Shown here one piece after another: positions 1 through 10,926 of a DNA stretch of 64,000 bases. The translations under genes were made by a program, and so were the position numbers. The notes below the pieces were generated by a model. That model was given only the letters and a program-made list of their open reading frames with translations, was not told the DNA's origin and did no database searches. Position 1 is the first letter of the stretch. Every line of letters starts with the position of its first letter. The stretch is taken from the NCBI GenBank assembly GCA_009760885.1, contig CM019721.1, forward strand, positions 15,315,696 through 15,379,695. The letters run 5' to 3'. Source of the DNA: Achatina immaculata (taxonomy: Eukaryota; Mollusca; Gastropoda; Stylommatophora; Achatinidae).

Positions 1-371
1 GACCAACATATGTCAATCTCCTTTTCCTGATCACCCATGAGACTGGTTGTTGTTCAGTCATCTGTCTTATCTCTGCATTGTTCCTGAATTCGTTCCACTT
101 GATGCCAAGTATTTTCCTTAGGCATTTGTTTTCAAATTTCTTCTCCATTTCCTTAGTTGTTTTCAAGCTTTCGCATGCATAAATGAGGTTGGATATTACA
201 TTTGAATTGAATAGTCTTAACTTGGTTTTTGTGCTTATAACTTTTGAATTCCATATGTTCTCAAGATTCTTGAAGATCGATGCTACTTTTGCAATTCTGA
301 TTCTAAATTCCTTTCTGGTGTCACCATTCTGGTCTATGTAGCTGCCAAGGTATGAAAATTGATAAACTTCT

Positions 372-1621
372 TCAATATCTGTCCCTTCTATGTGAATTTT
401 TTTTAATTTTTGTTTTGTCCTTGTTAATTTCAAGTCCTATTTTGCTAGCCAGTGAAGACAGGCTATCTGTTTTTTCTTGCATGGAATTCACATTGTTACT
501 GATAAGAGTTATGTCATCAGCAAAATCAAAGTCTTCTAGATGGGTCCCATGTACCCAGTCAATACCTGTGTTACCTGTGCAGCGTTTTTTTTCATTATGA
601 AGTCTATTGTAATTCCAAAAAGTAAAGGAGAAAGTATACATCCTTGTTTCACACCTGTTTCGGTCTGGAACCATTCAGTCATCACTTCTTCTGTCTTGAC
701 TGCACAAACATATCCATTGTAGAAGTCCTTAATGATGTTGACAAGTTTAGATGGTATATAGACTTAAAATTCTCCATAATGAATCTCTGTGTATGCTATA
801 ACATGCCTTTTGTCTATGAAGTTCAGTATTAATGGTTTCTGCTTTTCAATATGTTCTTCAAGTATTATTCTTATAGTAAAGATTTTGTCGAGACAGCTTC
901 TCCCTTTTCGAAATCCTGCTTGTTCTTCTCTCATTGCGGTATCCACTATATCTTTAAGTCTATTCAAAATGACCTTACAAAATACTTTTGACACAACTGA
1001 TATTAATGTTACTCCTCTCCAACTGTTACAGTCATTAAGGTTGCCTTAATTTGATATTTAACATTGATTCCTTTTTTCTATTTAGAAGAGACCTTTTCTT
1101 CTTTCCAAATATTGTTAAACACTCTCTGTAGTTGTCTCATGTTGTCAATATTGATAGCTTTTAGCATTTCGGCTGTTATTTCATCTTCACCTGCAACTTT
1201 TTTTGTTATCCAGTAAATTCATTGCTGTTTCAATTTCATGCAATGTAATTTCATCTAGGTTGACATTTAATTGTGGGGCTGGTAAGTCGATTTCAAGGTT
1301 TAATAATTCTTTTGAGTGTGGTCGATTAAGTATTTCTTGGAAGTGTTCAGCCCATCTTTGCTTTTGGTCTTTACATGATGTTAATAGGGTTCCAGTTTTG
1401 CTAAGGATTGGTCTTTATTTGGATGTAATAGTACCTGTTAGCCTCTTTTGTATGTTATATAAAGTTTTGCTGTCTCCTGTTTTTGCTGTTTTTTCTGCCT
1501 CTTTTGCCATATTGTCTATGTATTCTCTTTTATCCCTTCTAGCTGAACTTTTGACTTTCTTGTCTAGTTCTTTGTATATTGCTTTCATCACATCTTTTCC
1601 AAGATCTGTTTTTACATTCAA
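372..1621 (-). pseudogene. LINE-A reverse transcriptase (broken)
   Basis: RT fragments lie in several frames. At 764-994 the protein reads through the RT finger motif (EEQAGFRKGRSCLDKIF) and ends in FID, the first half of the catalytic palm, after which the frame is lost. At 372-674 it contains DFADDITLIS, the second catalytic motif with both aspartates intact, followed by GLEINKDKTKI, the usual RT motif after the active site. The region 1415-1621 is the linker between endonuclease and RT. The same motifs are found at 48900-49410. Frameshifts and stops make this a relic. Confidence 0.75.
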
Positions 1622-1669
1622 CGTCTAATTTGACTGCTCGTCTTTCATGTATATACTTCCATGTGTTTT

Positions 1670-2645
1670 CTAATATCCATTCTTTCCTGTTTGGTATTTT
1701 TTCAGTCCAGGGCTTGCTTTTGCTGCTGTGATTATGGCTGTGCTGTAAGAATTCCATAATTCATCTATACCTATCTCCTCAACTTCACTGGGTGTTTTGG
1801 AATGATTGGCAAGTTCCTGATTGAAATTGCTGTTAGTATTCTCTTCTTGTAGGCTGTGGCTGTTTATCTTTCTGTGTACTGATTTCTTATGTTGGCTTTT
1901 CAGTTTTAGTTTTATTTTCCCTATGCACAGGTTGTGATCACTGTTAACATCTGCACCCCTATAAGCCCTTACATGTATGAGAGATGTTCGGTATTGCTTT
2001 CTAATACAAAAATGATCTATCTGGTTTCTAGTTCTATCATCTGGAGACATCCACGTTGTTTTATGTATCTCTTTGAGTGGAAATATTGTGCTTCCAATGA
2101 CCATGCCCTCTGTTATTTCAGTTAATCTTTCTCCGTTCTGATTAACCATGTCAATTCCTTCTTTCCCCATTACTTTTTAAACGTCGGTGTTTCCCTATTT
2201 TAGCATCGAAGTCCCCTATAGCAATTAGGATGTCGTGTTTGGGGACTTTGTTCATGATTTGTTGTAATTGGTGGCAGAAGTCGTCTTTCACATCATCATC
2301 TGCTTCGTTCGTGGGTGCATAGCACTGTATTATTGTCATTCTTCCGTGTCTTAGGTTATATCATGCTCTTATTATACGACTGTTCACTGGTTCCCACTCT
2401 ACAAGGCTATTTGCTGTTACATTTGACATAATAATACCAACCCCATCTCGATGTTTTCCATCGCTTCTGCCTGAATGTATTATTAACTTACCGTTTTCCG
2501 CCTTTACCTGCTTCTGGCCATCTCATTTCACTGATGCCCAGTACGTCTAGATGGTATCTCTCCAGTTCTCTGATGACCTGAGAAGTTTTTGTTGGTGCTG
2601 CCATCGTTCTTACGTTCTAGAATCCAATCTTTGTCACATGTTTGG
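1670..2645 (-). pseudogene. LINE-A endonuclease domain (broken)
   Basis: This is an APE-type endonuclease that would nick target DNA to prime reverse transcription. Reading along the minus strand there is an N-V-R-T-M motif followed by E-M-R-W (2530-2630), then QCYAPTNEADDD and IAIGDFDAKIG (2160-2340), then TWMSPDD with N-Q-I-D-H, and finally GADVNSDHNL (about 1900-2080). These match the catalytic N, E, D/N and SDH motifs of the family. The frame changes near 2160 and there are in-frame stops around 2390-2510. The R-K-R-S type linker toward the RT follows at 1415-1670. The protein is not functional. Confidence 0.8.
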
Positions 2646-2872
2646 GGCCGTCGAATGAGCTCCTCGGAGTTAGCATCCCTGATGCTCGGTTGGTTTCTCT
2701 GCGAGTTTCCGTAACGATATATTTTTTCCCATCTGGAGTCGCCTCTAGACAGGTCCCAGGATAAGGCTGTTAGCCTTGTGCCCAACTCCCGGTACAGGAT
2801 ATGTGACAGATCAAGCGGAATTCCGCTGATTTCTGCATGGCGGCGAGAGCGTAAAAAAACGTCATCTTGCAC

Positions 2873-3562
2873 GTCACAACTGATAGATTACACATTAAAT
2901 GTAACAAAGCGGCACTTAGCGACGCTCATCTTCTAATACTACTTGAAGTCACAACTTCTAAGTCCTTATTTAAATCCTGTGGTAACTGCTTCTTCTTATA
3001 ATTTCTTAATTACATCTTCTATACATTCCATATTCTTTTTGCATGGTTTATTTAGGTAACAAAATTCACGTGCCCACACCCACAAGAACACTTACACTGA
3101 GCTCTGTTCACCACGTATACTTACAGAACACTCCACGTCTGACATACGAAAACTTACAAGAAATAAACGCTACCACAAATAACGCCGGCTGGTCAGCAAT
3201 CTGGGGTCAAGAAATCTATTCACCCGACATAATGACACACATAATAATTGAAGCAGAAATACATCAGATACATGTCAGGGCACGCTCCCCCATGCTACCG
3301 CCACAGGCGTAACAACCAGACAACACATTCCACTCTTTACCTGACGCACAACCTCGTAAGCCTGACACGTCCCAATCCCCATTTCACTCACTGAGAAACG
3401 CGAAAATGGATGACAACTTGACCATTCAAACCGCCCGCGTTTATACAATCAAGCCAGCCCTCTTCACAATATGGTTATGTTTTTTACACATGAATTTATC
3501 TATTATTACCATATACTTTTTATTGCTGTCAGTATGGTTTTTAGGCGACTTAGAAGTGGCAG
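2873..3562. other. Unassigned interval between LINE-A and module copy 1
   Basis: No recognisable gene. An 89-codon open frame at 3043-3312 is ACA/CAC-rich and resembles no protein I know. The sequence is less AT-rich than its surroundings and may belong to an undetermined repeat. Confidence 0.3.
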
Positions 3563-3731
3563 TATGCAGGAAACTCTCTACCGTAGAGAGCGGAACAACA
3601 ACACAACTCCTTCAGATCATCAGAGGAAGTACCCCTCTTCAGACAAGTGTTTCGGCCCTTTAAACTCCTGACACTCTAAGGGGGGTGGGCCCCTCTGGGT
3701 CATGACTCCCAGAGGTCTTGTGAGTTGTTGC
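3563..3731 (+). repeat. Dispersed module copy 1 with 68-bp extension
   Basis: The core (3563-3663) begins TATGCAGGAAAC, contains the hairpin CTCTCTACCGTAGAGAG and ends TTTCGGCCCTTTAA. Near-identical cores occur at 7350, 26260 and 52019, all in the same orientation. Copies 1 and 2 also share a 68-bp extension with two palindromic segments (around GGGCCC and CTCTGGG/CCCAGAG). Copies 1 and 2 bracket LINE-C as direct repeats. The core is open for about 33 codons in two frames, so it can add spurious peptide to predicted proteins. Function unknown. Confidence 0.85.
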
Positions 3732-3815
3732 TTTTTTTCGGTCCCGGGATCGAACCCATGATCTTCCAGTTGCCACGCGTCTTTAGCGATTTAGCTATGG
3801 AGGACTGGTATTGGT
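3732..3815 (-). repeat. tRNA-like sequence at the 3' end of LINE-C
   Basis: On the minus strand a polymerase III B-box-like GGTTCGATCCC is preceded at suitable distance by an A-box-like TAGCTAAATCGC. The T stem does not pair well, so this is a tRNA-derived sequence and not a working tRNA gene. It lies between the end of the LINE-C coding region and a short A-run (minus strand) that abuts module copy 1. It may therefore be the LINE-C 3' untranslated region, or a separate SINE remnant. Confidence 0.5.
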
Positions 3816-3829
3816 TGTGGCAAATGAAA

Positions 3830-4729
3830 TTACTTATTCTCCCAATGCTTGTTTCGCATACTCCACAGCCAGCATGAGGCCTTTTCTGCTGTTTCTGAAA
3901 GGCTTCTCAATGCCCTTGCTCTTGCTTGTCCCTTTATGTCCAGTTGCTTACATAGGTCATATGCTGATGTTGCTACGAATCCTCTTGCTCCCACTTCTAC
4001 AGCTATCACTTTTGCCCTGATGCCTGCCCCCTGCCTCAGTTGCTTGACCAGATCATTGTACTTCTCCAATTTGAATAAATGCTGTTCCTCTATTCTAGTT
4101 TCGTATGGGACCGTAAGCTCGATCATTATTAATTCCTGTTTTTCTGTGGAGTACACTACAATGTCCGGTCGCATTCCTGTGTTCTTAATGGCAGTCGGGT
4201 ATTCTCGTCTTTCTGGAAGGTCCGCTGTTACTTCCCAATCATTTGTACCATCTAGCAGTGATGGTAAGGGAATGTCCCTGATTTCAATATTTGATGTCGT
4301 ACCAGCACCTATGAAGTATTTAGGTGGGACCTCAACTCTTTTGCTGTTATTTGCTTTATCGTTTGCCCTGTCTACAATGGCTACTAGTTCCTGCAACACT
4401 CTGTTGTGCCGCCAGGTGTACCGTCCTTGCCCTAAAGACACTCTACATGCTGACAGCACATGTTCCAATGTTTGCCTTTCGTTGCAGAGAGGGCACTTTG
4501 TATCTTCTGATACATCCCATTTGTATAGGTTGGAGCCTGTAGGCAGAAGGTCATAAGTAGCTCTGATGATGAAGCTGAGCCTCAAGGGTGCCATTTTCCA
4601 GATGTCATTCCATGTTAGTGATCTCTGCAGGACTTCCTCCCATGTTGTCCATTGCCCTTGTTGTGATTGTTGGACTGCCTTCTGGACCCGCTTGTCATCC
4701 TCTGAATTCCTTACCTCGCTGATGATCAT
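3830..4729 (-). pseudogene. LINE-C C-terminal CCHC and restriction-like endonuclease domain
   Basis: A 299-codon open frame. Residues 79-95 form a CCHC nucleic-acid-binding motif (C79, C82, H90, C95). Around residues 187-206 are R-P-D-I-V followed about 12 residues later by M-I-E-L-T-V-P, the PD-(D/E) core of the restriction-like endonuclease of R2, NeSL and related LINEs, with D189 and E204 as likely metal ligands. The domain nicks the target for reverse transcription. The frame is open here but is disconnected from the RT by a frameshift near 4730. The 235-codon frame on the opposite strand is a shadow. Confidence 0.85.
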
Positions 4730-5074
4730 ATCCCTTCTTTCCTTGCAGGAGGCCTTTGACCACCACTTGATTTCACCATGACCAAATCCCCTTCTGTTGG
4801 TCTGGGTGCATACCCTATTACTTCTTTCAGCTCCTGCGTTTCCCTGGCTGTGGTCACTTCCTCACCTACTTTCCATTTTCGTCCAGTTCTAAGTGTTGGC
4901 TGCACTTCTCGTACCACCGGATCTGTAGATTCTTGTAGCATCATTGCAAGTCTTGTTTTTCCTACCTTGTATTCTTCAACCACAGATTTGAAAGGCAGCT
5001 GCAGTTTGCTCTTCTTGCAGTACAGCGCTACATCAGTTAAACCTGGTGGTACGCCCAACCACATTCTTATGGCT

Positions 5075-6714
5075 TTATTTATCTTTCTTTCGACTGCCTC
5101 TACTGTGCTGGTACTTACTTCGTAGTAGTGGCCACATCAGTTTTGGAATCAGCATGAACTGGAGGCACCATATTTTGAACTTACCCAGTAGCCTGCTTTT
5201 GTCTATGATGCTCAGTCCATTCTGCGCCATTTCTATAACCTGCTTCACAGCGCTTGAGTCCTTCATGGATGCATCATATACTCTGCCAAGGCTCTTCACT
5301 GGCTCTTCCCCTACAGTTGGGATTATTTGATTTGCCATTGTGTACGATCTTTCTATCACTTTCCCTTTCATGAGTGACAGACTTCTTGACTTCTTTGGCT
5401 TGAAGCTCATGCGGCACCATACGATAAGGTTGTCCAAACGCTCTAACATCTTTCGTGCCTGTGCTTCACTGGTTGTTACTACTGTTGTGTCATCCATGAA
5501 TGCTTTTAGTGGTGGCATTTGACATCCATTTCTGAATCTTGGGCCTTCTGCTGCTCCTTCTGCTGCTCTTAGGATTACTTGCATGGCTAGTACGAACAGT
5601 ATGGGAGATATTGTACAGCCCATTGCAATTCCTACCTGGAGCTCGATCCATCTTGTAGTATATCCTGATGTTCCAAACCTCATGAGGAACCCTGTGAAGT
5701 ACCTTTTCAGCATATTTGTGATTTCTTTTGGCACATAATATATGTTTAGTGCTAGCCATATCATCTGGTGCGGTACTGAGCCATACGCATTGGCTAGGTC
5801 AAGCATATTACCTGTAGATCTTGCTTTCCAGATTTTGCCTGCTGAATGGCTTCCCAAATCATTGACGCATGCTCGAGACATCCTGGGAAACCTGGAATTC
5901 CTCCCTTCTGCACGGATGTATCAATGTAACCATTGTCTAGGATGTATGTTGTTAGTCTTTTTGCCATCACAGAGAAGAATATCTTTCCTTCCACATTCAG
6001 AAGTGAGATCGGCCTGAACTGGTTGATTTCAGTGGAATTCTGCTCCTTGGGGATGTATACTCCGTTAGCCTTTTTCCATTCCTTACATATGACTCCTTTG
6101 GTCCATGCTGTTCGTAGGAGTTTATGAAGCTTCTTTAGTACTTCAGGGCATCTTTTGTATAGTATGTAAGGAATGCCATTTGGGCCTGGTGCTGACTTGC
6201 CTTTAGCTTTCCTTACAATGCTCTCTACTTCTTGTAAGGTTGGTGGGCTGCATTTGAATTTGCTGTCTGGTGCACAGGGCCACACTAGACCTTTCATCTG
6301 CTCGAGAGGTGTATGCTGATTTTTATCAGAGTATGTCTTGCTCAGATGTTCTTCGAGCACCTCCTTACCTGCTTTCAGCGTACCTGATTTTGGCTGTTCA
6401 AATAACTGCTTGACAAATCCGAAGGGATCTCTGTAGAACTTCTCTCTTGCGTATCTGGTTTCCCTCTTCCTTTTACATAGTCTTTCAGCTCTGCAAAGGG
6501 CATTGTGCTGGGATTTTAGATGCTGCCAAACCTGTCTTAGTCCTTCTTTTTCTGATTCATGTGCCTTCTTGAACATTTTCCGGGCATGGTTCTTCTGCTG
6601 TCTTATTGCTTCTATTTTCCTCTGTCTTCTGGACTTTCTTGGTGTCACTTTTTCTCTTTTTTGCCTGTTTGGTTCCGAACTCTTTGTAGCAGTGAAGATA
6701 TATGATGTTACCAA
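5075..6714 (-). pseudogene. LINE-C reverse transcriptase (two overlapping frames)
   Basis: The upstream frame (5794-6714, 306 codons) is basic at its N-terminus and contains S-A-P-G-P-N-G-I-P, FRPISLLNVEGKIF and G-G-I-P-G, the finger and first palm motifs. The downstream frame (5075-5881, 268 codons) begins with L-D-L-A-N-A-Y-G-S-V-P-H, then GIAMGCTISPILF and the catalytic AFMDDTTVV. The last is an F-x-D-D variant typical of RLE-type LINEs. The frames overlap by about 90 bases and meet at a frameshift near 5800-5880. A thumb remnant follows at 4726-5064. The plus-strand copy at 17005-18870 preserves the same motifs in worse condition. Confidence 0.85.
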
Positions 6715-6793
6715 ATGCTTCCAGCTTTTGCTCCAGGTTTTTCCTTCTTAGCTGTTTGTCCAGTTCTTTGCATAATCCTGCGTCTATGTTTTC

Positions 6794-7201
6794 TCATATG
6801 CTTTTTGCACTTGCTGGTGGAAAGTTAACCTTGTCTCTGGTCTCGTCGGAGAGCTGCATTGCCTCCCCGCTGCCTGACTCAACCTGAATATTCTCTGTAC
6901 TGTGGATTATATCCTGACAGAGGTCTTCTAATGTCTTATCTGAGACTGGCGTCACAGTGCACTGTTGAGTATTGGTCAGCAAGGAACCACCACATCCCTT
7001 CTTCGTTCTGTGTATCTTCATGCCACGTTGAGTGTTAAATTTCCTGCCACAGATGCATGGATACTCCATCCGCTGTTCTGAACTCGAATTAATTGGGGCG
7101 GGCATGGTCGTTTCCATAAAGTCACCTGTGGATCCATCATTCTCCCCCCCCCCCTTTCGGTGGATCCTGGGGGCATTTCTTCTTTTTGGACTTTGTAGCA
7201 A
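6794..7201 (-). pseudogene. LINE-C N-terminal zinc-finger region
   Basis: A 135-codon open frame. Residues 47-70 form a single zinc finger with spacing C-x-C-x12-H-x5-C (C49, C51, H64, C70), like the N-terminal DNA-binding finger of R2-type LINEs that positions the protein on its target. It is separated from the RT by a frame change near 6750-6800. The 5' untranslated region continues to the module at 7349 and contains imperfect short repeats of CGGTCTTTCCCGA type (7250-7330). Confidence 0.75.
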
Positions 7202-7349
7202 TAGTATGTCGGCTGACAGGGTTGCTGGCCCGGACAGCCCAGTTCAGGGACGCTTTCCCAGTGAGGATTCTGGTCTTTCCCAGTGTCTGTCGGTCTCTCC
7301 CGACTGTCCATCGGTCTTTCCCGATTGTCAATGGCATCACCATGCGCTA

Positions 7350-7517
7350 TATGCAGGAAACTCTCTACCGTAGAGAGCGGAACAACAACACAACTCCTTC
7401 AGATCATCAGAGGAAGTACCCCCCTCAGATAAGTGTTTCGGCCCTTTAAACTCCTGACACTCTAAGGGGGGTGGGCCCCTCTGGGTCATGACTCCCAGAG
7501 GTCTTGTGAGTTGTTGC
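7350..7517 (+). repeat. Dispersed module copy 2 with 68-bp extension
   Basis: Nearly identical to 3563-3731 over its whole length, including the extension ending GTGAGTTGTTGC. In the orientation of LINE-C (minus strand) it lies directly upstream of the 5' end of the element, while copy 1 lies directly downstream of its 3' A-run. Confidence 0.85.
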
Positions 7518-9422
7518 AGTACTAGCTAGTGTGCGAGAATTATTCTTTATACTGGTAAACCATTTTGGTAATTACCATTTTACGCTTGAATTTGAAATGA
7601 GCAAAATATTGAACGAAACGTTAAAAATTACTGTAATTGCGGTATATCTGAGGCACACAACTTTGTATTAAATTAGACGTATGATTGGATGTTGTATTGC
7701 CATAATAAGATAAATAGCAGGGGTTTTTTTAGTCGGAGTAACCCATTGTGTTTAACTGTTGTTAAATAGATGTGTGTCCAAATGGAAAGATGAAAGAGAC
7801 AGGTGCACGTGCCAAATTATTAAATCTCGGAAAATTGAAGTATTTTCACTTCTAGTCTAAACCCAACTGGCAACCCATCTTAGAACTGCACCATACTTTG
7901 ATTAAAACACTTGGAGTTCCACAAGCAAGACTTGGTCTGAATGTGTAACTAACCAAGAGGCAGATTCTAGAGATCGGTTGTCCTTGCTCTAATACAGAAC
8001 GATAACGGCACAGGTCGTGGTTTTTAGTAGTTCTGTTTTCTTTAATATATGAAAGCAAATGCAGAGAGGCTTTCTTTAACCCCATGAAACAATTTAAACG
8101 GTAAACATTTCATTTCTTTTGTTTATAATTGTTTTGCGAAGCGGTTAATACATACGTTGTGCATCTCCCCAGAGGAAAACTATTAAAATTTGTGAAGGAA
8201 CGACAAGACATTGAAGGTCTGAACACGACCGTGTACAGGAGACACAGTGTTAAATTCCTACACCTGTATACCTGGATGAAGATTCAAATAAATATAACTG
8301 ATGTTTTAATGGTAAGAAAAGAGACTTTTAAACAGATACTTAACACGTTTGTTCAGATAAGGTTCTAGTTTATGTAGGTAGTGAGCTAGGTATGATTTGT
8401 TCTAGATTATGTAGGTAGTGAGCTAGGTATGATTTGTTCTAGTTTATGTAGGTAGTGAGCTAGGTATGATTTGTTATAATCTCATCGTCGATTGTCTTTA
8501 CTGCATCGACAATTTTCTTTAGTATATCATCAGACAACCTCTTTTTGTTTTGTTTTTGAATTGTTTAAAAGCCTAAAAGTGAGTCTTGTTGCTCTCAAAT
8601 GTTGTGATGTTTTAGGCTTTTTAAAAGTGTAACATTTTTCCAGTACTGTCTATGTCTTTGGGAAAAAGATGAGTTTCCACTATTTCTCTGTGGCGTCATC
8701 AGTTCATCCACATACATTGGGTTCTATGCACACAAACACACACACACAAATGTGCATATACACACTTAAAGTTGTCTTTGACGTACTAACAATATTTCTA
8801 CTCTCGTTTTTGTTGCTGCTGTTTTACCATATTTTTCTACTTGTTTCTTTGTTCTTCTAACCCTCCTACTCATTTGTCCTCAAAATCAAATCTGCTTTCA
8901 CTGAACTAGTTGGATGAAAAAAATCCTGCACATTATTTTCTAATTACACAAGATTTTCAGTTATAATATACTTCACAATGGAATGCCGTCAGTTATTATT
9001 TATCGCTAAGCGTAGTTTCGATAACATTTTTTTCTTCCCAGTTTCTGGTTTGTGCTTTTCATTGTGCATTTCATTGTCTCTACTTTTTGCTTTATTATTT
9101 CCCTCTTAAAATATTTAGGCAGCGATTTACAGCACATATACACGTACACACACATACATACACAAACAGCGAGAGAGAGGGGGAGCGGAAGGTTACTTGG
9201 TTCATTATTTAACATACAATTTTAGCATGTTGAAAGCAGCATGAGCTGAATATAGAAATGTATAGAAACAGTATGTGTATGCTTAGCCTCGTACAAATAG
9301 TTTTAAAAGGCATATTAAAGTCACAGCATTTTTGTAAAAAAGAAATTTAAGACAAAATTTTAAGACACAGGGCGCAAGTACAAAAACCCTACATCTTGCA
9401 TCACACACATTTCTTGCTGTTA
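7518..9422. other. AT-rich interval, no gene recognised
   Basis: Apart from the 37-bp tandem repeat at 8363-8473 and CA-rich tracts near 8735 and 9140, I see no coding signal or repeat shared with the rest of the window. The open frames at 7852-8085 and 8129-8368 have no recognisable motif. Confidence 0.4.
8363..8473 (+). repeat. 37-bp tandem repeat, three units
   Basis: Three consecutive units starting TTCTAG and ending GTATGATTTG. They are identical except for one T-to-A change in the second (TTCTAGATT against TTCTAGTTT). The very low divergence points to a recent local expansion. Confidence 0.95.
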
Positions 9423-9430
9423 ATGTAACC

Positions 9431-9868
9431 CTGTGTTTCCCAAAGTGGGCGATAACGCACCCTGTGGGCTTTGGAAAGGGCCGGGGGCGGTGAAAGAAAA
9501 AGCATCATTAGAAGGCAATGGAAGAAAAGATATCAGTAGGGGTCGGGGGGGGGGGGCGTTGAGAAAACACGAAACAGCAGACGGGGGACAGTAGTACCTT
9601 CCTTCTTACCATTTTTCAACCTGATATTGATAATTTGTCCCTACATGAAACTCATCCATCACATTCAAAATTGAGAAAATAATGCAATAGATAAGTTATA
9701 AATGTACTGCTTCATATTGTTAATTAAACTGGTTAATTAACCTGAAGTTTTTAGTTGCATCATTCATATTCTAGTTTAATAGGTCATTGTACGTGCCAGG
9801 GGGGGGGGGGTTGTGGCATTGAGGGTGTGACCTACGAGTAAAAAAGGACGGCAGCCTGAGAAACACTG
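9431..9868. mobile_element. Nonautonomous hAT-like element (MITE)
   Basis: The left terminus CTGTGTTTCCCAAAG and the reverse complement of the right terminus (CAGTGTTTCTCAGGC) form imperfect inverted repeats of hAT type. The flanking 8-mers ATGTAACC and ATGTAGTT match at the first five positions and fit a decayed 8-bp target duplication. The interior has no transposase and contains G-runs. The inner left sequence (GTGGGCGATAACGC onward) looks like common nonautonomous hAT elements. Confidence 0.55.
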
Positions 9869-9876
9869 ATGTAGTT

Positions 9877-10926
9877 ATTTATATACCGGTTATATGAAAA
9901 AATATGCGGTCATAAAAATCCAATACTCTTGACCATCACAAATCCGGTATCACCGGAACCTGTTCGATGCCAGATAATTAATTTTCGAATTACTGATGGT
10001 TACGTTAGAATACACTTAATCCAACAGCTAACCACTTCATCCTATCTTTAGGATACCCTTTAAGTCAGGTCATGTACGTTAATAAAGGAAAAAGAACAAT
10101 TAAATGGAAATCAAATGTAATTTCAATGAAAAACAGGTAAAATACTGTAAAGATTACAGTACATGTAATTCTGTTGACTTACATTCTTTATGTCATAAAG
10201 TGTAGATGAGCTAGTGCTGTATAAATCACACAAGCTTCACACAGACACGCCGCTATCAAGTTTTTTTTTCAAAGTCTTACTTTATCTGTTGTGGACAGCT
10301 TATGATGTTAGTGCTTCACAGCACAAGAAGCACTGCTTATATTCATCAAAGCCATAACCGGGGACAAATATTAGCGGGTTATAATAAACGTGCACAACAG
10401 ACAATTACAATTGTCTTGCCATTGTTTGAAAATGCTCAAAGCCAGAGAACGCAACAGCTAGCGCCACCAAACGATAGAAACAAGTTTCTAGTGGAAATTA
10501 GTGCCGGATTAAACCGGAGAAGTGATTACCGGATTTATGATTGTATTTATGAAATCAGCCTTGAGAGAGGTTGTTCAAGGAAACCATTCTTAGCAGAACC
10601 CACAACAGTCAACATCAACCTGATATAAAATCATCTTCTACAGCACATAGAAATGCCATTATATACCGGTCTGAATTGTTCTGTGTGGTACTTTTTATTC
10701 TTACGTGTATCGATGGTCATACTGTCCATCTTTAGATTAATTCTTGAGTTTTTACATTTTGTACATTGTTAAAATTGACAATAAAACTGGGGAAAATCTG
10801 ATTTTTTTAAAGGTTCTAGAGTTCAGCAAAATATTTCTGACTTCCGCCTTTTTTTAAAGCAGTTATATCTCATACGAAGGAACATGATATTTTTCCTTTA
10901 TTCAGTCAGTCATTTTCATGTCCCTT
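9877..10926. other. Interval with no recognised feature
   Basis: A 108-codon open frame at 10302-10628 has no known motif, no splice context I trust and no relative elsewhere in the window. I do not call it a gene. Confidence 0.35.

Larger units (their letters stand above)
1..2872 (-). mobile_element. LINE-A copy 1, RTE-like non-LTR retrotransposon, 3' end outside the window
   Basis: The minus strand carries, 5' to 3', an apurinic-type endonuclease, a reverse transcriptase and the start of a C-terminal domain, in the order of an RTE-like LINE (the type often mis-annotated as craniofacial development protein 2-like). The 5' part begins near 2872. The low-coordinate end runs off the window inside the C-terminal coding region, which matches the better-bounded copy at 48186-49640. 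Several stops and frameshifts make it a dead copy. The 3' untranslated tail of this family is the source of the short tail-only insertions listed elsewhere in the window. Confidence 0.85.
3816..7349 (-). mobile_element. LINE-C copy 1, RLE-type (R2/NeSL-like) LINE, near full length
   Basis: The minus strand carries, in order, an N-terminal C2HC zinc finger (near 7050), reverse transcriptase (6714-5100), a CCHC motif (4445-4495) and a restriction-like endonuclease (about 4100-4170). This is the order found in R2-superclade LINEs, which use a PD-(D/E)XK nuclease instead of an APE nuclease and often have specific targets. The reading frame shifts at least four times (about 6750, 5800, 5070 and 4730), so the element is dead but almost complete. 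It is bracketed by 168-bp direct repeats at 3563-3731 and 7350-7517. A second copy lies at 17005-18870 on the plus strand. Confidence 0.9.

Noticed and set aside
1203..1628. 141-codon plus-strand frame
   Set aside because: Antisense shadow of the LINE-A linker and RT, low complexity Ser/Leu/Phe-rich translation.
3563..3663. Hammerhead ribozyme in the dispersed module (minus strand has CTGATGA and CCGAAAC with a short ACTTGTC loop)
   Set aside because: The core motifs occur in permuted order, and stems I and II cannot be paired properly: the base after CTGATGA does not pair with the base before GAAA, and the first pair of stem I is U-U. A covariance search could overturn this.
3732..3815. Functional tRNA gene
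   Set aside because: A and B boxes are present but the T stem and acceptor stem do not pair, so it is a tRNA-derived repeat only.
3849..4556. 235-codon open frame on the plus strand
   Set aside because: It is the antisense shadow of the LINE-C restriction-like endonuclease frame, which has recognisable motifs.
10302..10628. 108-codon open frame as a host exon
   Set aside because: No motif, no relative in the window and no trustworthy splice sites.
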